Notes: a model not told the origin generated them from the sequence alone. A DNA stretch of 64,000 bases from CAWBQO01 sp963790965 (GCA_963790965.1 CAWBQO010000006.1:682001-746000), one strand, 5' to 3'; positions 43,058-52,685 are shown, counted from the first letter of the stretch. Made by a program: numbers and translations.

Positions 43058-44129
43058 TTACGACGATGTACGTCGGAATAATGCCGGCCGTGAAACTCCC
43101 CGTCTGCGCGCCGCTTCGATTGTGGATCGTGACCGTTCCGGGCGCATCGTAGGCCGGGACACGGCCGACGTAGAGGCGGCCGCGGACTTTGTCGTAGGCC
43201 ACGGAGCTGATCGGTCCTGCGGCTGAACTGACGGCGAGCGCGGAGGGAAGGTTTGTCTGGGTATCAATGCGCATGATGCCGGACTCGTTCACGACCACGA
43301 AGATCTCCTGATTGTCGTCGTTGTAAACGGCATCCTGCCCGAACGCCGCAGCCCCGAACTGCCCCACGATCGCGATTTGGCCCGTGCGTTCAAGGGTAGT
43401 GCTGCTGATCACGTCCACCGCACCGTTCGTCTTACCGATCTCGTTGTAGTCCTCATCGTAAAGGGTGCGCCCGGTGCAGAAAACCCACACGTCGTCCTGC
43501 CGGTCCACGAGCAGCGTGCGGGGCCCCTGGCACACATCGAGCGTCTTTATAACCGTGTTGCTGCTCGCGCTGATCACCGTGACCGTGGAGTCGGCGCCAA
43601 AGCCGTGGTTCGCAACAAAGACGTGATCGCCCGCCACCGTGATTCCTTCCGGATTCTCGCCGACCGGGATGTTCTTGACGACCGTTCCGGTCGTGAGGTC
43701 GAGCACGGACACGACGCCGCCCGCGAAGCTTCCAACGGCCCCGTAGAGGTTCGTGACGTACGCCGTGGTCGGTCCCGAAAAGGCCAGGTAACGTGGACTG
43801 ATGAGCAAGTTGCTCGCAATCTGGCCGGTTCGTTGCTTCGTGTCCACGTTGAAGATGTCGATGCGGTTGCCGGAGTTGGCCGCTACGAAGAGCATTTTTC
43901 CCTGCAGCGCGGCCCCCTGCGCCGTGGCTCCCTCGATCGTCATCGAGGAGGTTGCCTTTGTTTCGGGATCATAGACGGTCACCGAGCCGGGACCGGCTGG
44001 GAAGACGCCTTGATTTACGACGTAAACGCCGTGGATCGTGGCATCCGGCTCCTCATTTCCGGACGAGTCACATCCCGCAACAATGGTCAGGAGCAGAGAA
44101 AGGAGGGCAAGCAGCTTGACAGATCTCAT
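43044..44129 (-). CDS. BtuG-like beta-propeller surface lipoprotein
   Basis: 361 residues from ATG 44129. Lipobox IVAGC (Cys20) followed by DSSGNEEPD. The rest is a YncE-like propeller with repeated blade motifs (VYVVNQG, LFVAANSGN, AYVTNLYG, VFVANHG, RLYVGRV). In Bacteroides, BtuG is a propeller lipoprotein that binds cobalamin at the cell surface and hands it to BtuB. This gene starts 35 bp after btuB on the same strand and lies behind the same riboswitch, so the analogous role is likely; sequence identity to BtuG was not tested. Confidence 0.78.
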   Translation of the reverse strand: MRSVKLLALLSLLLTIVAGCDSSGNEEPDATIHGVYVVNQGVFPAGPGSVTVYDPETKATSSMTIEGATAQGAALQGKMLFVAANSGNRIDIFNVDTKQRTGQIASNLLISPRYLAFSGPTTAYVTNLYGAVGSFAGGVVSVLDLTTGTVVKNIPVGENPEGITVAGDHVFVANHGFGADSTVTVISASSNTVIKTLDVCQGPRTLLVDRQDDVWVFCTGRTLYDEDYNEIGKTNGAVDVISSTTLERTGQIAIVGQFGAAAFGQDAVYNDDNQEIFVVVNESGIMRIDTQTNLPSALAVSSAAGPISSVAYDKVRGRLYVGRVPAYDAPGTVTIHNRSGAQTGSFTAGIIPTYIVVNDGE

Positions 44130-44164
44130 ATTAGCCGAGTACATACAGAAGGTTAAGGGCAGAC

Positions 44165-46060
44165 TTAGCGGTTTAGACATACCTGGAGGCGCAGACTTGC
44201 GTAGCGCGGCGGCATGGGATAGCCGTCCACAACGGCATAGCGGGCGTCGAGCAAGTTTTCGATGGCAAGTGCAAGACGCGGTTCCAGAGTGCCTGCCCGA
44301 AAGGTGACGTGTAGCCGCGCATCCGCAACGAAATAGGCATTCATCTCTGACGCCCCCGTGAGCCGGGCACCGACATACTGCCCGCCAAGGTCGGCACCGA
44401 CGGCGCCAAGGCGGCCATTCAGGTACACCTTTACCTGCTGACGCGGGACGTATCGAAGCTGCCGTCCATACGAAGTGGCGTTCGGGTCGGACTGGTCGAT
44501 GGCGCGTGTGTAGGCGTAGACGAATCCGGCGTCGAGACGGAGGCCGGGGCGGCGGATGAGCGACCTCTCCGCCTTTGCTTCGACTCCGTAGCGAAGGACG
44601 TTCCTGAAGTTTCGGGCCGCCGAGTACGACCCGGCAGGCACCCAGACGATCTCGTCCTCCATCCGGCTCCGGAACGCCCCCACGTCCAGCATCCCCCGCT
44701 CGTTTTTCAGAACGGCTCCGGCGTCCACAGACCAGCCATGCTCCGGCCGCAGGTCGGCGTCGCCGCCGGGACGCCAGTAGCGGTCGTTGAACGTAGGCAT
44801 GCGGAACGACCGTCCCGCACTCGCACGGGCGAAGAGGGGCAGACCCGCAAACGGTTGGACGTTGACGCCGAGGCGGGGGCTTACGGCCGTGCGCGACTGA
44901 TTATCCGCGAGCATATAATGATCGACGCGCAGCGCGGGGTAGAGGAGCACGAGGCCATAGGAGCCGGTCGCATGGGCGAACGCCGCCGCGTTCCCTTCCC
45001 GCACCGAGCGCAGACTTGGATGCCGCGCCTGTCCCCAGCCCGCCGCGAGTCCGAACGCCGGCAGCCAGTGGCCCGTAGGGCGCATCGTAAGTTCCGCCTC
45101 ACCCGAGCCAATGAGCGTCCTTCCGGTGTCGTCGACGCTGAGGAGCGGATTGGCGTAGCGGAGCGCGCCGCGCTGAACCAGCGCGCCGAGGCGCAGGGAC
45201 GCACCACCCAGCTTGACGCGATCATTGGCCCAGAAGCGAAGGTGTTCGTCCCATTGCCGCTCCGAGGAGGATTGCAGCGCCGCGCCCGGACCTGGGAGGC
45301 CGGTTTCAGCGTCGTGGTACCACGCGCCGATGCGCGCCTCGTGGCGGCCGGCTGCGTAGGCGAGGGTCGAATACAGCGAACGCTGAAGCATGTCCGCGCC
45401 TCGCCGCCGGGTTTCGCGGGCAGGGAACAGGGCTTTGTTGAGGTAGGGAAAGTCGCCGTCCGTGGCACCCACGTCTACGGCGGCCAGCGCCGCAACGGGG
45501 CCGCTGGAACCGGACACCGCGATGCCCCCTTCCCGTTCTCCAAACGCGCCTATGCCGGTGTGGACCTTCATGACAGGCGCTTCACCGGGCGAGAGGGAGC
45601 GTATGCTGATGACGCCCCCGAGCGCGTCGGTGCCGTAGAGCGGCGAGGCCGCCCCGCCGAGCACTTCTACGGAGGAGATGACCGACGCGGGGAGCTGCGA
45701 AAGGTCGAGCTGCCCAAGCTGCGGATCGGCGATGCGCTGCCCATCGAGCAGGATGAGTGTTTGCGAAGCGCCGGTGCCCCGCACGGACATGGAAGCGAGG
45801 CCGGTTGACCCAAGGCGTTTGACGAAGACCGGAGAACGGCGCATGAGCAGTTCGCCCACCTCGCCCGCGCCGCTGACGGCAATGTCGCGGGCGCTCAGCA
45901 GGGTCACGGCGGACGGCGCGCGCGCGGCCGATGTTTGCGAGCGCGTGGCCGAGACGGTCACGTCCGGCAGTACGACCAGCGTATCGAGCACCGGCTGCCC
46001 CACCGCCGAAGTGGCGACGAGGAGCGAAAGTAGAAGGAGAACGTTGCGGGGAGCAGACAT
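44165..46060 (-). CDS. btuB: TonB-dependent cobalamin receptor (BtuB-like)
   Basis: 631 residues. Signal peptide ending AVGQ, a short TonB-box-like region (LPDVTVSATR), a plug domain (about 40-150; SMSVRGTGASQTLILLDGQR, YGTDALGGVISIRS), then a 22-strand-type barrel rich in aromatic/Gly strands with a C-terminal SLRLQVCLNR. The barrel imports a scarce ligand across the outer membrane using TonB energy. The cobalamin riboswitch directly upstream identifies the ligand as a cobamide. Confidence 0.9.
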   Translation of the reverse strand: MSAPRNVLLLLSLLVATSAVGQPVLDTLVVLPDVTVSATRSQTSAARAPSAVTLLSARDIAVSGAGEVGELLMRRSPVFVKRLGSTGLASMSVRGTGASQTLILLDGQRIADPQLGQLDLSQLPASVISSVEVLGGAASPLYGTDALGGVISIRSLSPGEAPVMKVHTGIGAFGEREGGIAVSGSSGPVAALAAVDVGATDGDFPYLNKALFPARETRRRGADMLQRSLYSTLAYAAGRHEARIGAWYHDAETGLPGPGAALQSSSERQWDEHLRFWANDRVKLGGASLRLGALVQRGALRYANPLLSVDDTGRTLIGSGEAELTMRPTGHWLPAFGLAAGWGQARHPSLRSVREGNAAAFAHATGSYGLVLLYPALRVDHYMLADNQSRTAVSPRLGVNVQPFAGLPLFARASAGRSFRMPTFNDRYWRPGGDADLRPEHGWSVDAGAVLKNERGMLDVGAFRSRMEDEIVWVPAGSYSAARNFRNVLRYGVEAKAERSLIRRPGLRLDAGFVYAYTRAIDQSDPNATSYGRQLRYVPRQQVKVYLNGRLGAVGADLGGQYVGARLTGASEMNAYFVADARLHVTFRAGTLEPRLALAIENLLDARYAVVDGYPMPPRYASLRLQVCLNR

Positions 46061-46066
46061 AAAACA

Positions 46067-46095
46067 AGCCCTGACCTCATGGAGAAGTCCGGGCT
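46067..46095 (-). promoter_or_regulatory. Expression-platform hairpin at btuB start
   Basis: AGCCCTGAC (46067-46075) pairs with GTCCGGGCT (46087-46095) with one mismatch. On the minus strand this hairpin is followed by TTGTTTT and then the btuB ATG, so it could act as a terminator and also cover the ribosome-binding region when cobalamin is bound to the aptamer upstream. Confidence 0.65.
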
Positions 46096-46184
46096 GTGCT
46101 GCGTGCAGGCGCGGGTGCAGCCTGCCCCTGAAAAGAGGGTGCGCCAGCCGCTGGACCTCTGATCCCGGAGGTGGTTGCGGCAGA

Positions 46185-46380
46185 GCACGCGCAGGCAGGT
46201 CTCCTGGCTCACTGCGCGAAGCCCGTAGGCAAAAAGCCGGCGAGGGTTCGCCCGGCCTTCCCGCGCTTTGGGGGCGCAGTGTCCGAGCGCCTCACGTTCG
46301 GCGCGCAGTTTACAGTTGCGGGTACAGCCCCAGCTTTCCCCGGCATCGACCGGAGGCACTGGGTTCCCTATTATCCGCGC
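46185..46380 (-). promoter_or_regulatory. Cobalamin riboswitch
   Basis: On the minus strand the conserved B12 box AGCCAGGAGACCTGCC is exact (46194-46209). Upstream, GCTGGGGCTGTACCCGCAAC followed by TGTAA, and GGGAACCCAGTGCC near the 5-prime end (46357-46370), match the cobalamin aptamer core and P3-P6 region. About 90 nt separate it from the platform hairpin before btuB. It should repress the btuB-propeller-BFD operon when adenosylcobalamin is plentiful. Confidence 0.93.
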
Positions 46381-46490
46381 CGGCAGGAGCCGGGTTGCGG
46401 ACCAGCGGTGTATGAGAAAGAACCCCGTAAGGTAGCGCCGTTTCGATTCGGATCAAAGCGGGTAACGTAATCTTCTCCCGGCGGACGCCG

Positions 46491-47402
46491 CTACCGGGGA
46501 AGATCCAGACGTATTTTGAGTGAGATGTCGAGGGCGCGGACGGAGTGGGTGAGCGCGCCGCACGAAATATAATCGACGCCCGTGGCTGCGATGGCGGCAA
46601 CGGTCTCTTCGGTCACGTTCCCCGAAGCTTCGGTTTTGAACCGCCCGTCGATCTTCTCAACGGCCGCCCGGAGCCGCGACGTGTCGACGCCGGCGGCGCT
46701 CAGATCAACCATGTTGTCCAGCAGGACGATGTCGACGCCACCTTCGCCGAGTATCTCGTCGATCTCGTCGGGCGTGCGGGCCTCAACCTCTATCCGGAGT
46801 TTATTGCCCATCTCGGCAACGTACCTCTGGGCGGCGCGAATGGCCGGTGCGACGCCCCCGGCGGCGGCGATGTGATTGTCCTTGATTAGGATCATGTCGT
46901 AGAGGCCCATCCGGTGGTTCTCTCCGGCACCGAGCAGCACGGCCCATTTGTCGAGCTTTCGCAGACCGGGCGCGGTCTTGCGCGTATCGAGTATAGTCGC
47001 CCCGAAAGGCCGCGCGAGGGCCACCATTCGGCTCGTCGCGGTGGCAATGCCACTCATTCGCTGCAGGAGATTGAGAGCGAGGCGTTCGCCGCTAAGAATG
47101 CTTCGCGCCGGTCCCGTGATCGTCCCGAAGATGCGGCCGGCTTCTACAGCGTCGCCATCCTTTACTTGCCACGCGATGTCCACGGCCGGATCAAGAAGGG
47201 CAAACACGCGCTCCGCCACCTGTAGTCCGGCAACGACGCCGTTCTCCTTCGCGAAAAAGTCCGCGTTCGCCCGCACCCCCGGGCGGATGGTGGCCGCCGT
47301 GGTAACATCTTCATGGCCGACGTCCTCCTTCAAAGCTGCGAGCACCAGGCGATCGATCTCCTCGATGTTGGCGGCGGAAGCAAAGGGATGAGCGTTCGTC
47401 AT
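46491..47402 (-). CDS. nadC: Quinolinate (nicotinate-nucleotide) phosphoribosyltransferase
   Basis: 303 residues. GEDVTT-like start (VGHEDVTTAAT), NLLQRMSGIATATSR, DTRKTAPGLRKLDKWAV, KDNHIAA, EVEARTPDE and DIVLLDNM are the NadC signatures. It makes nicotinate mononucleotide from quinolinate in NAD synthesis. Its ATG overlaps the thioesterase stop as ATGA, so it is the second gene of a two-gene operon, reading toward the riboswitch. nadA and nadB are not present here. Confidence 0.94.
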   Translation of the reverse strand: MTNAHPFASAANIEEIDRLVLAALKEDVGHEDVTTAATIRPGVRANADFFAKENGVVAGLQVAERVFALLDPAVDIAWQVKDGDAVEAGRIFGTITGPARSILSGERLALNLLQRMSGIATATSRMVALARPFGATILDTRKTAPGLRKLDKWAVLLGAGENHRMGLYDMILIKDNHIAAAGGVAPAIRAAQRYVAEMGNKLRIEVEARTPDEIDEILGEGGVDIVLLDNMVDLSAAGVDTSRLRAAVEKIDGRFKTEASGNVTEETVAAIAATGVDYISCGALTHSVRALDISLKIRLDLPR

Positions 47403-47827
47403 ACGGCTGCCTCTTGCTCGGCGCGTGCCCGTTCGAAAGCCTGCAGCAGCGGCTCCGGAGCAGGGACGGGCCTGTTGCGCCGCGTGTCGACGAAGCAGAG
47501 GGCCACGGTGCCGGTGGTCAGCAGGCGCGGCTCGCCCTGGCGGCGCACTTCATAGTAGACGTGAACGCGCAGCTTCGGCTCGTCCTCGAAGGACGTTTTG
47601 ATCTCCAGCAAGTCGTCGTAGCGCGCCGACTGGTGGTAGCGGATGCTCACCTCGATGACGGGCATGATGATGCCCATTTCTTCCAACTCGCGATAGGGCA
47701 TCCCCACGGCGCGGAGCGCTTCCGTTCGCGCAGCTTCAAAAAAGTCGACGTAATGGGCATGATAAACGATGCCCATGGGATCGCACTCGCGGTAGCGGAC
47801 GCGGTGGAGGTGGGTGTACTGGACCAT
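47399..47827 (-). CDS. Acyl-CoA thioesterase, hotdog fold (YbgC-like)
   Basis: 142 residues from ATG 47827. HRVRYRECDPMGIVYHAHYVDFFEAARTEALR is the hotdog signature with the catalytic Asp in CDPMGIVYH. Members hydrolyse short or aromatic acyl-CoA thioesters in the cytoplasm; YbgC associates with the Tol-Pal locus in enterics, but no Tol gene is near. It is coupled to nadC by a 4-bp overlap, a pairing without an obvious metabolic reason. Confidence 0.85.
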   Translation of the reverse strand: MVQYTHLHRVRYRECDPMGIVYHAHYVDFFEAARTEALRAVGMPYRELEEMGIIMPVIEVSIRYHQSARYDDLLEIKTSFEDEPKLRVHVYYEVRRQGEPRLLTTGTVALCFVDTRRNRPVPAPEPLLQAFERARAEQEAAV

Positions 47828-47958
47828 AAGGCGCAAGAGTCAAATCCGAAAACCGGGGACCGGCCTTTCGCCGATCCGCAATGAGGCACAACCTCGCGCG
47901 CAGCGCCGGAACGAACCGTGAATCCTCCGCAAATAAGTGCCGTGCCGGCACAGCGGCT

Positions 47959-48981
47959 TTATGCAGCGGCTTGTCTGCCCGCCTCTCCGGAATCGATGTA
48001 CGCGCCCATCTTGTCAAACTTCTCGCGCCGGGTGCGCACGAGTTCTTCGGCAGAGAGGCCGTCAAGCTCGCTGAGCGCATGGCCGATTGCGCGGCCGAGG
48101 TTTTCAAAGATCGTTTGCGGATGCCGGTGAGCGCCACCCGGCGGCTCGGCAATGACCTCGTCGATGACGCCGAAGCGCAGCAGATCCGGCGCGGTCAGTT
48201 TGAGTTCGCGCGCTGCCGTTTCCTTGTAATCCCACGAACGCCACAGGATGGACGAGCAGCTCTCGGGCGAGATCACCGAGTACCAGGCGTTCTCGAGCAT
48301 GAGAATGCGGTCTCCGACGCCGATCCCGAGCGCGCCGCCGGAAGCGCCCTCGCCGATGATGGCGACGACCACCGGTACGGGAAGGCGGGCCATTTCGAAC
48401 AGGTTTCGGGCGATGGCCTCGGCCTGGCCCCGCTCTTCGGCCTCCATGCCGGGGAACGCGCCGGGCGTGTCGAGGAACGTGATGATCGGCTTGCCGAACC
48501 GCGCCGCCATCTTCATGAGCCGCAGCGCCTTGCGGTATCCTTCCGGATTGGGCATTCCAAACCGGCGAAACTTGCGCTCCTTCGTGTCCCGCCCTTTCTG
48601 ATGCCCGATGAGCATGACGGACCGGTTGCGGTACCCGAACCGCGATCCCTCGAACGTACCCAGCGCACCGACAATCGCGGGGTCGTCGGCGAAGGAACGG
48701 TCGCCATGCAGCTCGATGAACTCCGGGGCCAGCGCGTGCAGGTAATCGAGCGTGTACGGGCGGAAGGGGTGGCGCGCAATCTGCACCCGCTGCCACCGCG
48801 TCAGGTCCCGATAGATGGAGACCCGCAGCTCCTCGACGCGGCCTTCGAGCAGGTTGATTTCCGCCGTCAGGTCCAGACCGGCCGTGCGCGCGTTGAGCAG
48901 CCGCATCTCGTCGAGTTTTTGCTCCAGTTCGACAAGCGGCTTTTCGAAGTCGAGCAAATGATCCGTCGTTTGGGTGGGCAT
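47959..48981 (-). CDS. accA: Acetyl-CoA carboxylase carboxyltransferase alpha (AccA)
   Basis: 340 residues, slightly longer than the usual 315-320. LDFEKPLVELEQKLDEMR at the start, RPYTLDYLHALAPEFIELHGDRSFADD, GGIARF-equivalent ALGTFEG, IGHQKGRDTKE, FGKPIITFLDTPGAFPGMEAEERGQ, EGASGGALGIGVGDR and ENAWYSVISPESCSSILW are all family motifs. With AccD it moves CO2 from biotin to acetyl-CoA for fatty acid synthesis. It is single here, accD is not in the window. Confidence 0.95.
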   Translation of the reverse strand: MPTQTTDHLLDFEKPLVELEQKLDEMRLLNARTAGLDLTAEINLLEGRVEELRVSIYRDLTRWQRVQIARHPFRPYTLDYLHALAPEFIELHGDRSFADDPAIVGALGTFEGSRFGYRNRSVMLIGHQKGRDTKERKFRRFGMPNPEGYRKALRLMKMAARFGKPIITFLDTPGAFPGMEAEERGQAEAIARNLFEMARLPVPVVVAIIGEGASGGALGIGVGDRILMLENAWYSVISPESCSSILWRSWDYKETAARELKLTAPDLLRFGVIDEVIAEPPGGAHRHPQTIFENLGRAIGHALSELDGLSAEELVRTRREKFDKMGAYIDSGEAGRQAAA

Positions 48982-49003
48982 ATTCGGGCGAGATGGGTGG
49001 GAG

Positions 49004-51142
49004 TTACGAGCGTCGGACCAACGGCTTGCCGCTGGACAGGTTGCGGAGTGCCTGGAAGATGATCTTTATGTCCAGCGACGTGGTCTCGTTTTGGGCATAG
49101 AACGCATAGGAGCGGCGGACGTGCTGCGGGCTGTACCGCGCGGCCGTAAAGCTTTCGGTGACGGCAAACAGACCTTCATCGAGGTCCACGGCCTCGGGCA
49201 AATCGGCCTCTTCCGCGGGCGCATACCCGACGAGCGCGAGCCTGCCGGAGAGAACGAGCGGCATCCGGCGAAGCCGCTCGGAGAGCCGCGCCGGGGCCGG
49301 CCTGCGGGACAGAGCGGCCCAGAGCCAGACCACCGGCAGCGCGAGCAGGCCGAGAAGCGCCGCCGCAACTTCAAAAGACCGCCGCGCGGCGGTGCTCCGG
49401 TAGTCGCCGAGCTTTTCGTCTACGTCGACAATCGCGGGGAGTGTAAGGTTCTCTACGGAAGCCTTACCGATGACGCGCGGACAGCCTTCGACCAGGATTT
49501 TGAACTGCACCGGCAGGTCCCGAAGGCTACGCATACTGCTGATCACGGCCTGATTGCTGGAATCGGCCGCAGCGAAGATGACCTCATCGACGGCGTGGAG
49601 GCGCACCACGTCCCGCAACTGGCGCAGCGGAGCCAGCCTCGGCACGGGCGAAGACGGCTGACCCTTGCGGCCCACGAAACCGACCAGTTCGAGCGGCGGG
49701 GCCGGATGCTCGTCGAGCATCTTGTAGAGGCGTTCGGCTTCTCCCGGCGTGCCCACGAGCACCGCCCGGCGCGGACCCACCTGCCGATCACGGCGCGAGA
49801 GCCGCAGCATCGCCATTGCCAGCGTTCCGGTCGGGGCGGCCAGCGCGACGACGACCCGTGAGAATGCGATCTCCTTGACGAAAAACGAGAGGGCGGCAAC
49901 GGATACAAGCCCGGCGGCAACGCCGATCAGCACCGGTCGCAGGCGGGGGCGGCGCTCGCGGTGGTACCCGCCGGCTACGGCAGTGCCCGCCGCCACGCAG
50001 AGCGCGTAAAAAGGCGCAACAACCGTGTAGAACGCCCGGCCGAGCGGTGCGCCTTCAAACGCGGAACGCGCGAACGCAAGCGCAAGCACGACCGCAAACA
50101 TGGCTGCAAAGTCAAGCAGCGGCAGGCGGAGCCGGCGCGCGGCACCGGAAGCGACCGAGAGCGCGGCACGCCCAAAGATGCCGGCGCGGAGCAGGCTCGT
50201 AAACAGGTGGGAGTAGCGGCCGCGAAGATGTTTTTCCGCAAACTGCAACATCGCACCATAGAAGAGGCGCACGTAGCGCAGTTCTCCCTTTTTGGTACTC
50301 TCGCCCTTGTAGTGAACGATCTGCGTATTGGGCGTGTAGTAGATTTTCCAACCCGCCCGCTGGATGCGGTAGCACCAGTCGAGGTCCTCGCCGTACATAA
50401 AGAAGGACTCGTCGAAGAGACCTGCGCCGGATGTGGCCTCCGAAGCGTCGGAGAAGTCCAGCGGAGCCGCTTCGGAGTCGCCGGTGTGGGCCGCCTGCGC
50501 TTGCGCGAAAGAGCGAACGAGGGCGTCTCGGCGCACGAACATGCAAGAGCCGCTGAGCGCGTCCACCTCGCAGACTTCGTCCTGCGGCAAGTACGACAGA
50601 TTATAACGGCCGAAGCGCGGGCTGTGCGGGAAAAGCCTTCCCAGCCCCGATAGGCGGTAAAATGCAACGGTAGGCGTCGGAAAGGATCGGCGACTCTCCG
50701 GGGCAAACGTGCCGTCGGGGTTCACGATCATGCAGCCCGCCGCTCCGGCTTCCGGATGCTCGTCCATGAAGCGAAGGAGCACCTGGAACGTGTTCTCCTG
50801 AACGATGGTGTCCGGGTTCAGGATGAGAAGGTGCCGCCCACGGGCGCGCCGAATGGCCTGGTTGTTCGCCTTGCCAAAGCCAACATTGCCCTTATTGGCA
50901 ATGACATGAACCTCCGGAAAGGACGCCCGAACCATTTCCACCGAGCGATCCGCCGAGTTGTTGTCGACGACGAACACCTCGACGGAGAGGCCGCGGGAGG
51001 CGCGCGCCACCGAACGCAGCGCCTGTTCGAGAAACTCCCGGACGTTGTAGTTTACAATGACGACCGACAGATCAAGAACGTCCGGAGCGTCGATGGCGCG
51101 GGACGGGCGGCTCGTATGTTCTTGATAGGTTGGCGTTGGCAT
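49004..51142 (-). CDS. Fused GT2 glycosyltransferase and polyprenyl-glycosylphosphotransferase-like protein
   Basis: 712 residues from ATG 51142. The N-terminal part (about 24-285) is a GT2 transferase: LSVVIVNYNV, VFVVDNNSADRS, LLILNPDTIV, and FFMYGEDLDWCYR. Next come four or so membrane helices (about 350-450), then a Rossmann domain (RRAVLVGTPGEAERL) and a final membrane helix with YAPAEEADLPEAV and NETTSLDIKIIFQAL, resembling the N-terminal part and a degraded catalytic end of WbaP/WcaJ-type initiating transferases. The usual bac_transf active-site motifs are not seen, so the C-terminal half may be regulatory or assembly-related. Confidence 0.8.
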   Translation of the reverse strand: MPTPTYQEHTSRPSRAIDAPDVLDLSVVIVNYNVREFLEQALRSVARASRGLSVEVFVVDNNSADRSVEMVRASFPEVHVIANKGNVGFGKANNQAIRRARGRHLLILNPDTIVQENTFQVLLRFMDEHPEAGAAGCMIVNPDGTFAPESRRSFPTPTVAFYRLSGLGRLFPHSPRFGRYNLSYLPQDEVCEVDALSGSCMFVRRDALVRSFAQAQAAHTGDSEAAPLDFSDASEATSGAGLFDESFFMYGEDLDWCYRIQRAGWKIYYTPNTQIVHYKGESTKKGELRYVRLFYGAMLQFAEKHLRGRYSHLFTSLLRAGIFGRAALSVASGAARRLRLPLLDFAAMFAVVLALAFARSAFEGAPLGRAFYTVVAPFYALCVAAGTAVAGGYHRERRPRLRPVLIGVAAGLVSVAALSFFVKEIAFSRVVVALAAPTGTLAMAMLRLSRRDRQVGPRRAVLVGTPGEAERLYKMLDEHPAPPLELVGFVGRKGQPSSPVPRLAPLRQLRDVVRLHAVDEVIFAAADSSNQAVISSMRSLRDLPVQFKILVEGCPRVIGKASVENLTLPAIVDVDEKLGDYRSTAARRSFEVAAALLGLLALPVVWLWAALSRRPAPARLSERLRRMPLVLSGRLALVGYAPAEEADLPEAVDLDEGLFAVTESFTAARYSPQHVRRSYAFYAQNETTSLDIKIIFQALRNLSSGKPLVRRS

Positions 51143-51278
51143 TCCGCAAAGATACGGCGCGCCGCACACAATGGGTTCGGCCCGCTATTCACACGAAGAG
51201 CTAAAACAACCGGCTGCTTCGGCGTAGAAGGGCGATCTACACGCCCCCTGTTCACCCGCGCCCTGCCGTTCCAAGCTG

Positions 51279-52685
51279 ATGTACGTCTCCTTTCGCACTG
51301 AGTTCAAGCAAACGATGCTCCTGGCCGGGCCGGTTGTGGTGAGTATGCTCAGCCAGAACGCGATGGGCTTCATCGATACGGTGATGGTCGGACGGCTCGG
51401 GAGCGAGGCCCTTGCGGCCGTGGCGCTCGGCAATACGATCTACTTCTTCCTCATGGTCGTTTGTATGGGCGTCGTGCTGGCCGTCGGGCCAATGGTCTCG
51501 CAGGCCTACGGTGCCGGACTGCGCGAGCCGGTCGAGCGCTCGGTTCGGCAAGGCCTCTGGCTCGGCCTCATGCTCTCGGTGCCCGCGTTCTTTATTATCC
51601 GCTCGATGGGTCCGGCGCTCGTCTACATGGGACAGGACCCGGCAACGGTGGCGCGTACCGAGGGTTACTTGCACGCGGTTTCGTGGGGCTACCTGCCGAT
51701 GCTCTGGTTCATCGCTTTGCGCAGTTTCGTGGAAGGCATCTCGCGGCCGTGGCCCGTCACTGCGATCGCGTTCATGGGCGTCGGATTAAACATCGCGGCC
51801 AATTATGTGCTGATGTTCGGCAAGCTCGGCTTTCCGGCGCTCGGACTGGTCGGAACGGGCTGGGCGACCGCTTTCGTCATGTGGTTCATGTTCGGCGCGC
51901 TTACGCTTTACGTCAACACGAACACGTCGCTGCGGACGTACCGCATCTTCACCGGCATCCGGAGGCCCGACCCGCACTATTTCCGCGAACTGATTCAAAT
52001 CGGATGGCCCGTCGGCGTCTCGCAGGGCCTCGAGTCGGGGCTGTTCATGGTTACGGCTCTGCTGATGGGGCTTGTCGGCACGACGGCGCTGGCCTCGCAT
52101 CAAATTGCCATTCAGACGGCTTCGTTTACCTTCATGGTCCCGCTCGGCGTTGGCATTGCGGCGTCGGTGCGGGTGGGCCAGTCCGTCGGGCGCAGCGACG
52201 CGAGTGGCGCGCGGCGTGCGGGCATAGCGGGCATGATCCTCTCCGTGCTGTTCATGGCCGGTTCGGCGTGCGTGCTGTGGCTTGCGCCGGAATGGGTCGT
52301 GCGGCTGTACCTCGATCCGGCGCTGCCTCAGAACGCCGAAGTAACCGCGCTGGCAGCGGGGTTGCTGAGCGTGGCGGCGGTCTTCCAGGTGTTCGACGGG
52401 GCGCAGGTGGCGGCCGGCGGCGCGCTCCGCGGGTTGAAGGACACGCGCGTGCCGATGCTCATCGGCTTTGTGGCGTACTGGCCCATCGGCCTCAGCGTTG
52501 GCGTGTACCTCGGGTTTGCGCGGGGCATGGGCGCAGCCGGGCTGTGGTGGGGACTCGTGCTCGGCCTTTCGACGGCGGCCGTGCTGCTCATCTGGCGGTT
52601 TGCGAGGCTCACCGCGCGCCCGCTTTCCGCTTATCGGAAGGAGAAGAACGCCGAACCCGCGCCGGCCACATCGCCGCTCGTCTGA
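51279..52685 (+). CDS. MATE-family efflux transporter
   Basis: 468 residues, about 12 membrane helices. The opening FKQTMLLAGPVVVSMLSQNAMGFIDTVMVGRLG and GNTIYF, the mid-protein GIRRPDPHYFRELIQIGWPVG and the second-half GIAASVRVGQ are typical of NorM/DinF-type MATE proteins, which expel cationic drugs by Na+ or H+ antiport. It diverges from the GT2 fusion gene. Its TGA stop is directly followed by MITE-like copy 4. Confidence 0.92.
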   Translation: MYVSFRTEFKQTMLLAGPVVVSMLSQNAMGFIDTVMVGRLGSEALAAVALGNTIYFFLMVVCMGVVLAVGPMVSQAYGAGLREPVERSVRQGLWLGLMLSVPAFFIIRSMGPALVYMGQDPATVARTEGYLHAVSWGYLPMLWFIALRSFVEGISRPWPVTAIAFMGVGLNIAANYVLMFGKLGFPALGLVGTGWATAFVMWFMFGALTLYVNTNTSLRTYRIFTGIRRPDPHYFRELIQIGWPVGVSQGLESGLFMVTALLMGLVGTTALASHQIAIQTASFTFMVPLGVGIAASVRVGQSVGRSDASGARRAGIAGMILSVLFMAGSACVLWLAPEWVVRLYLDPALPQNAEVTALAAGLLSVAAVFQVFDGAQVAAGGALRGLKDTRVPMLIGFVAYWPIGLSVGVYLGFARGMGAAGLWWGLVLGLSTAAVLLIWRFARLTARPLSAYRKEKNAEPAPATSPLV

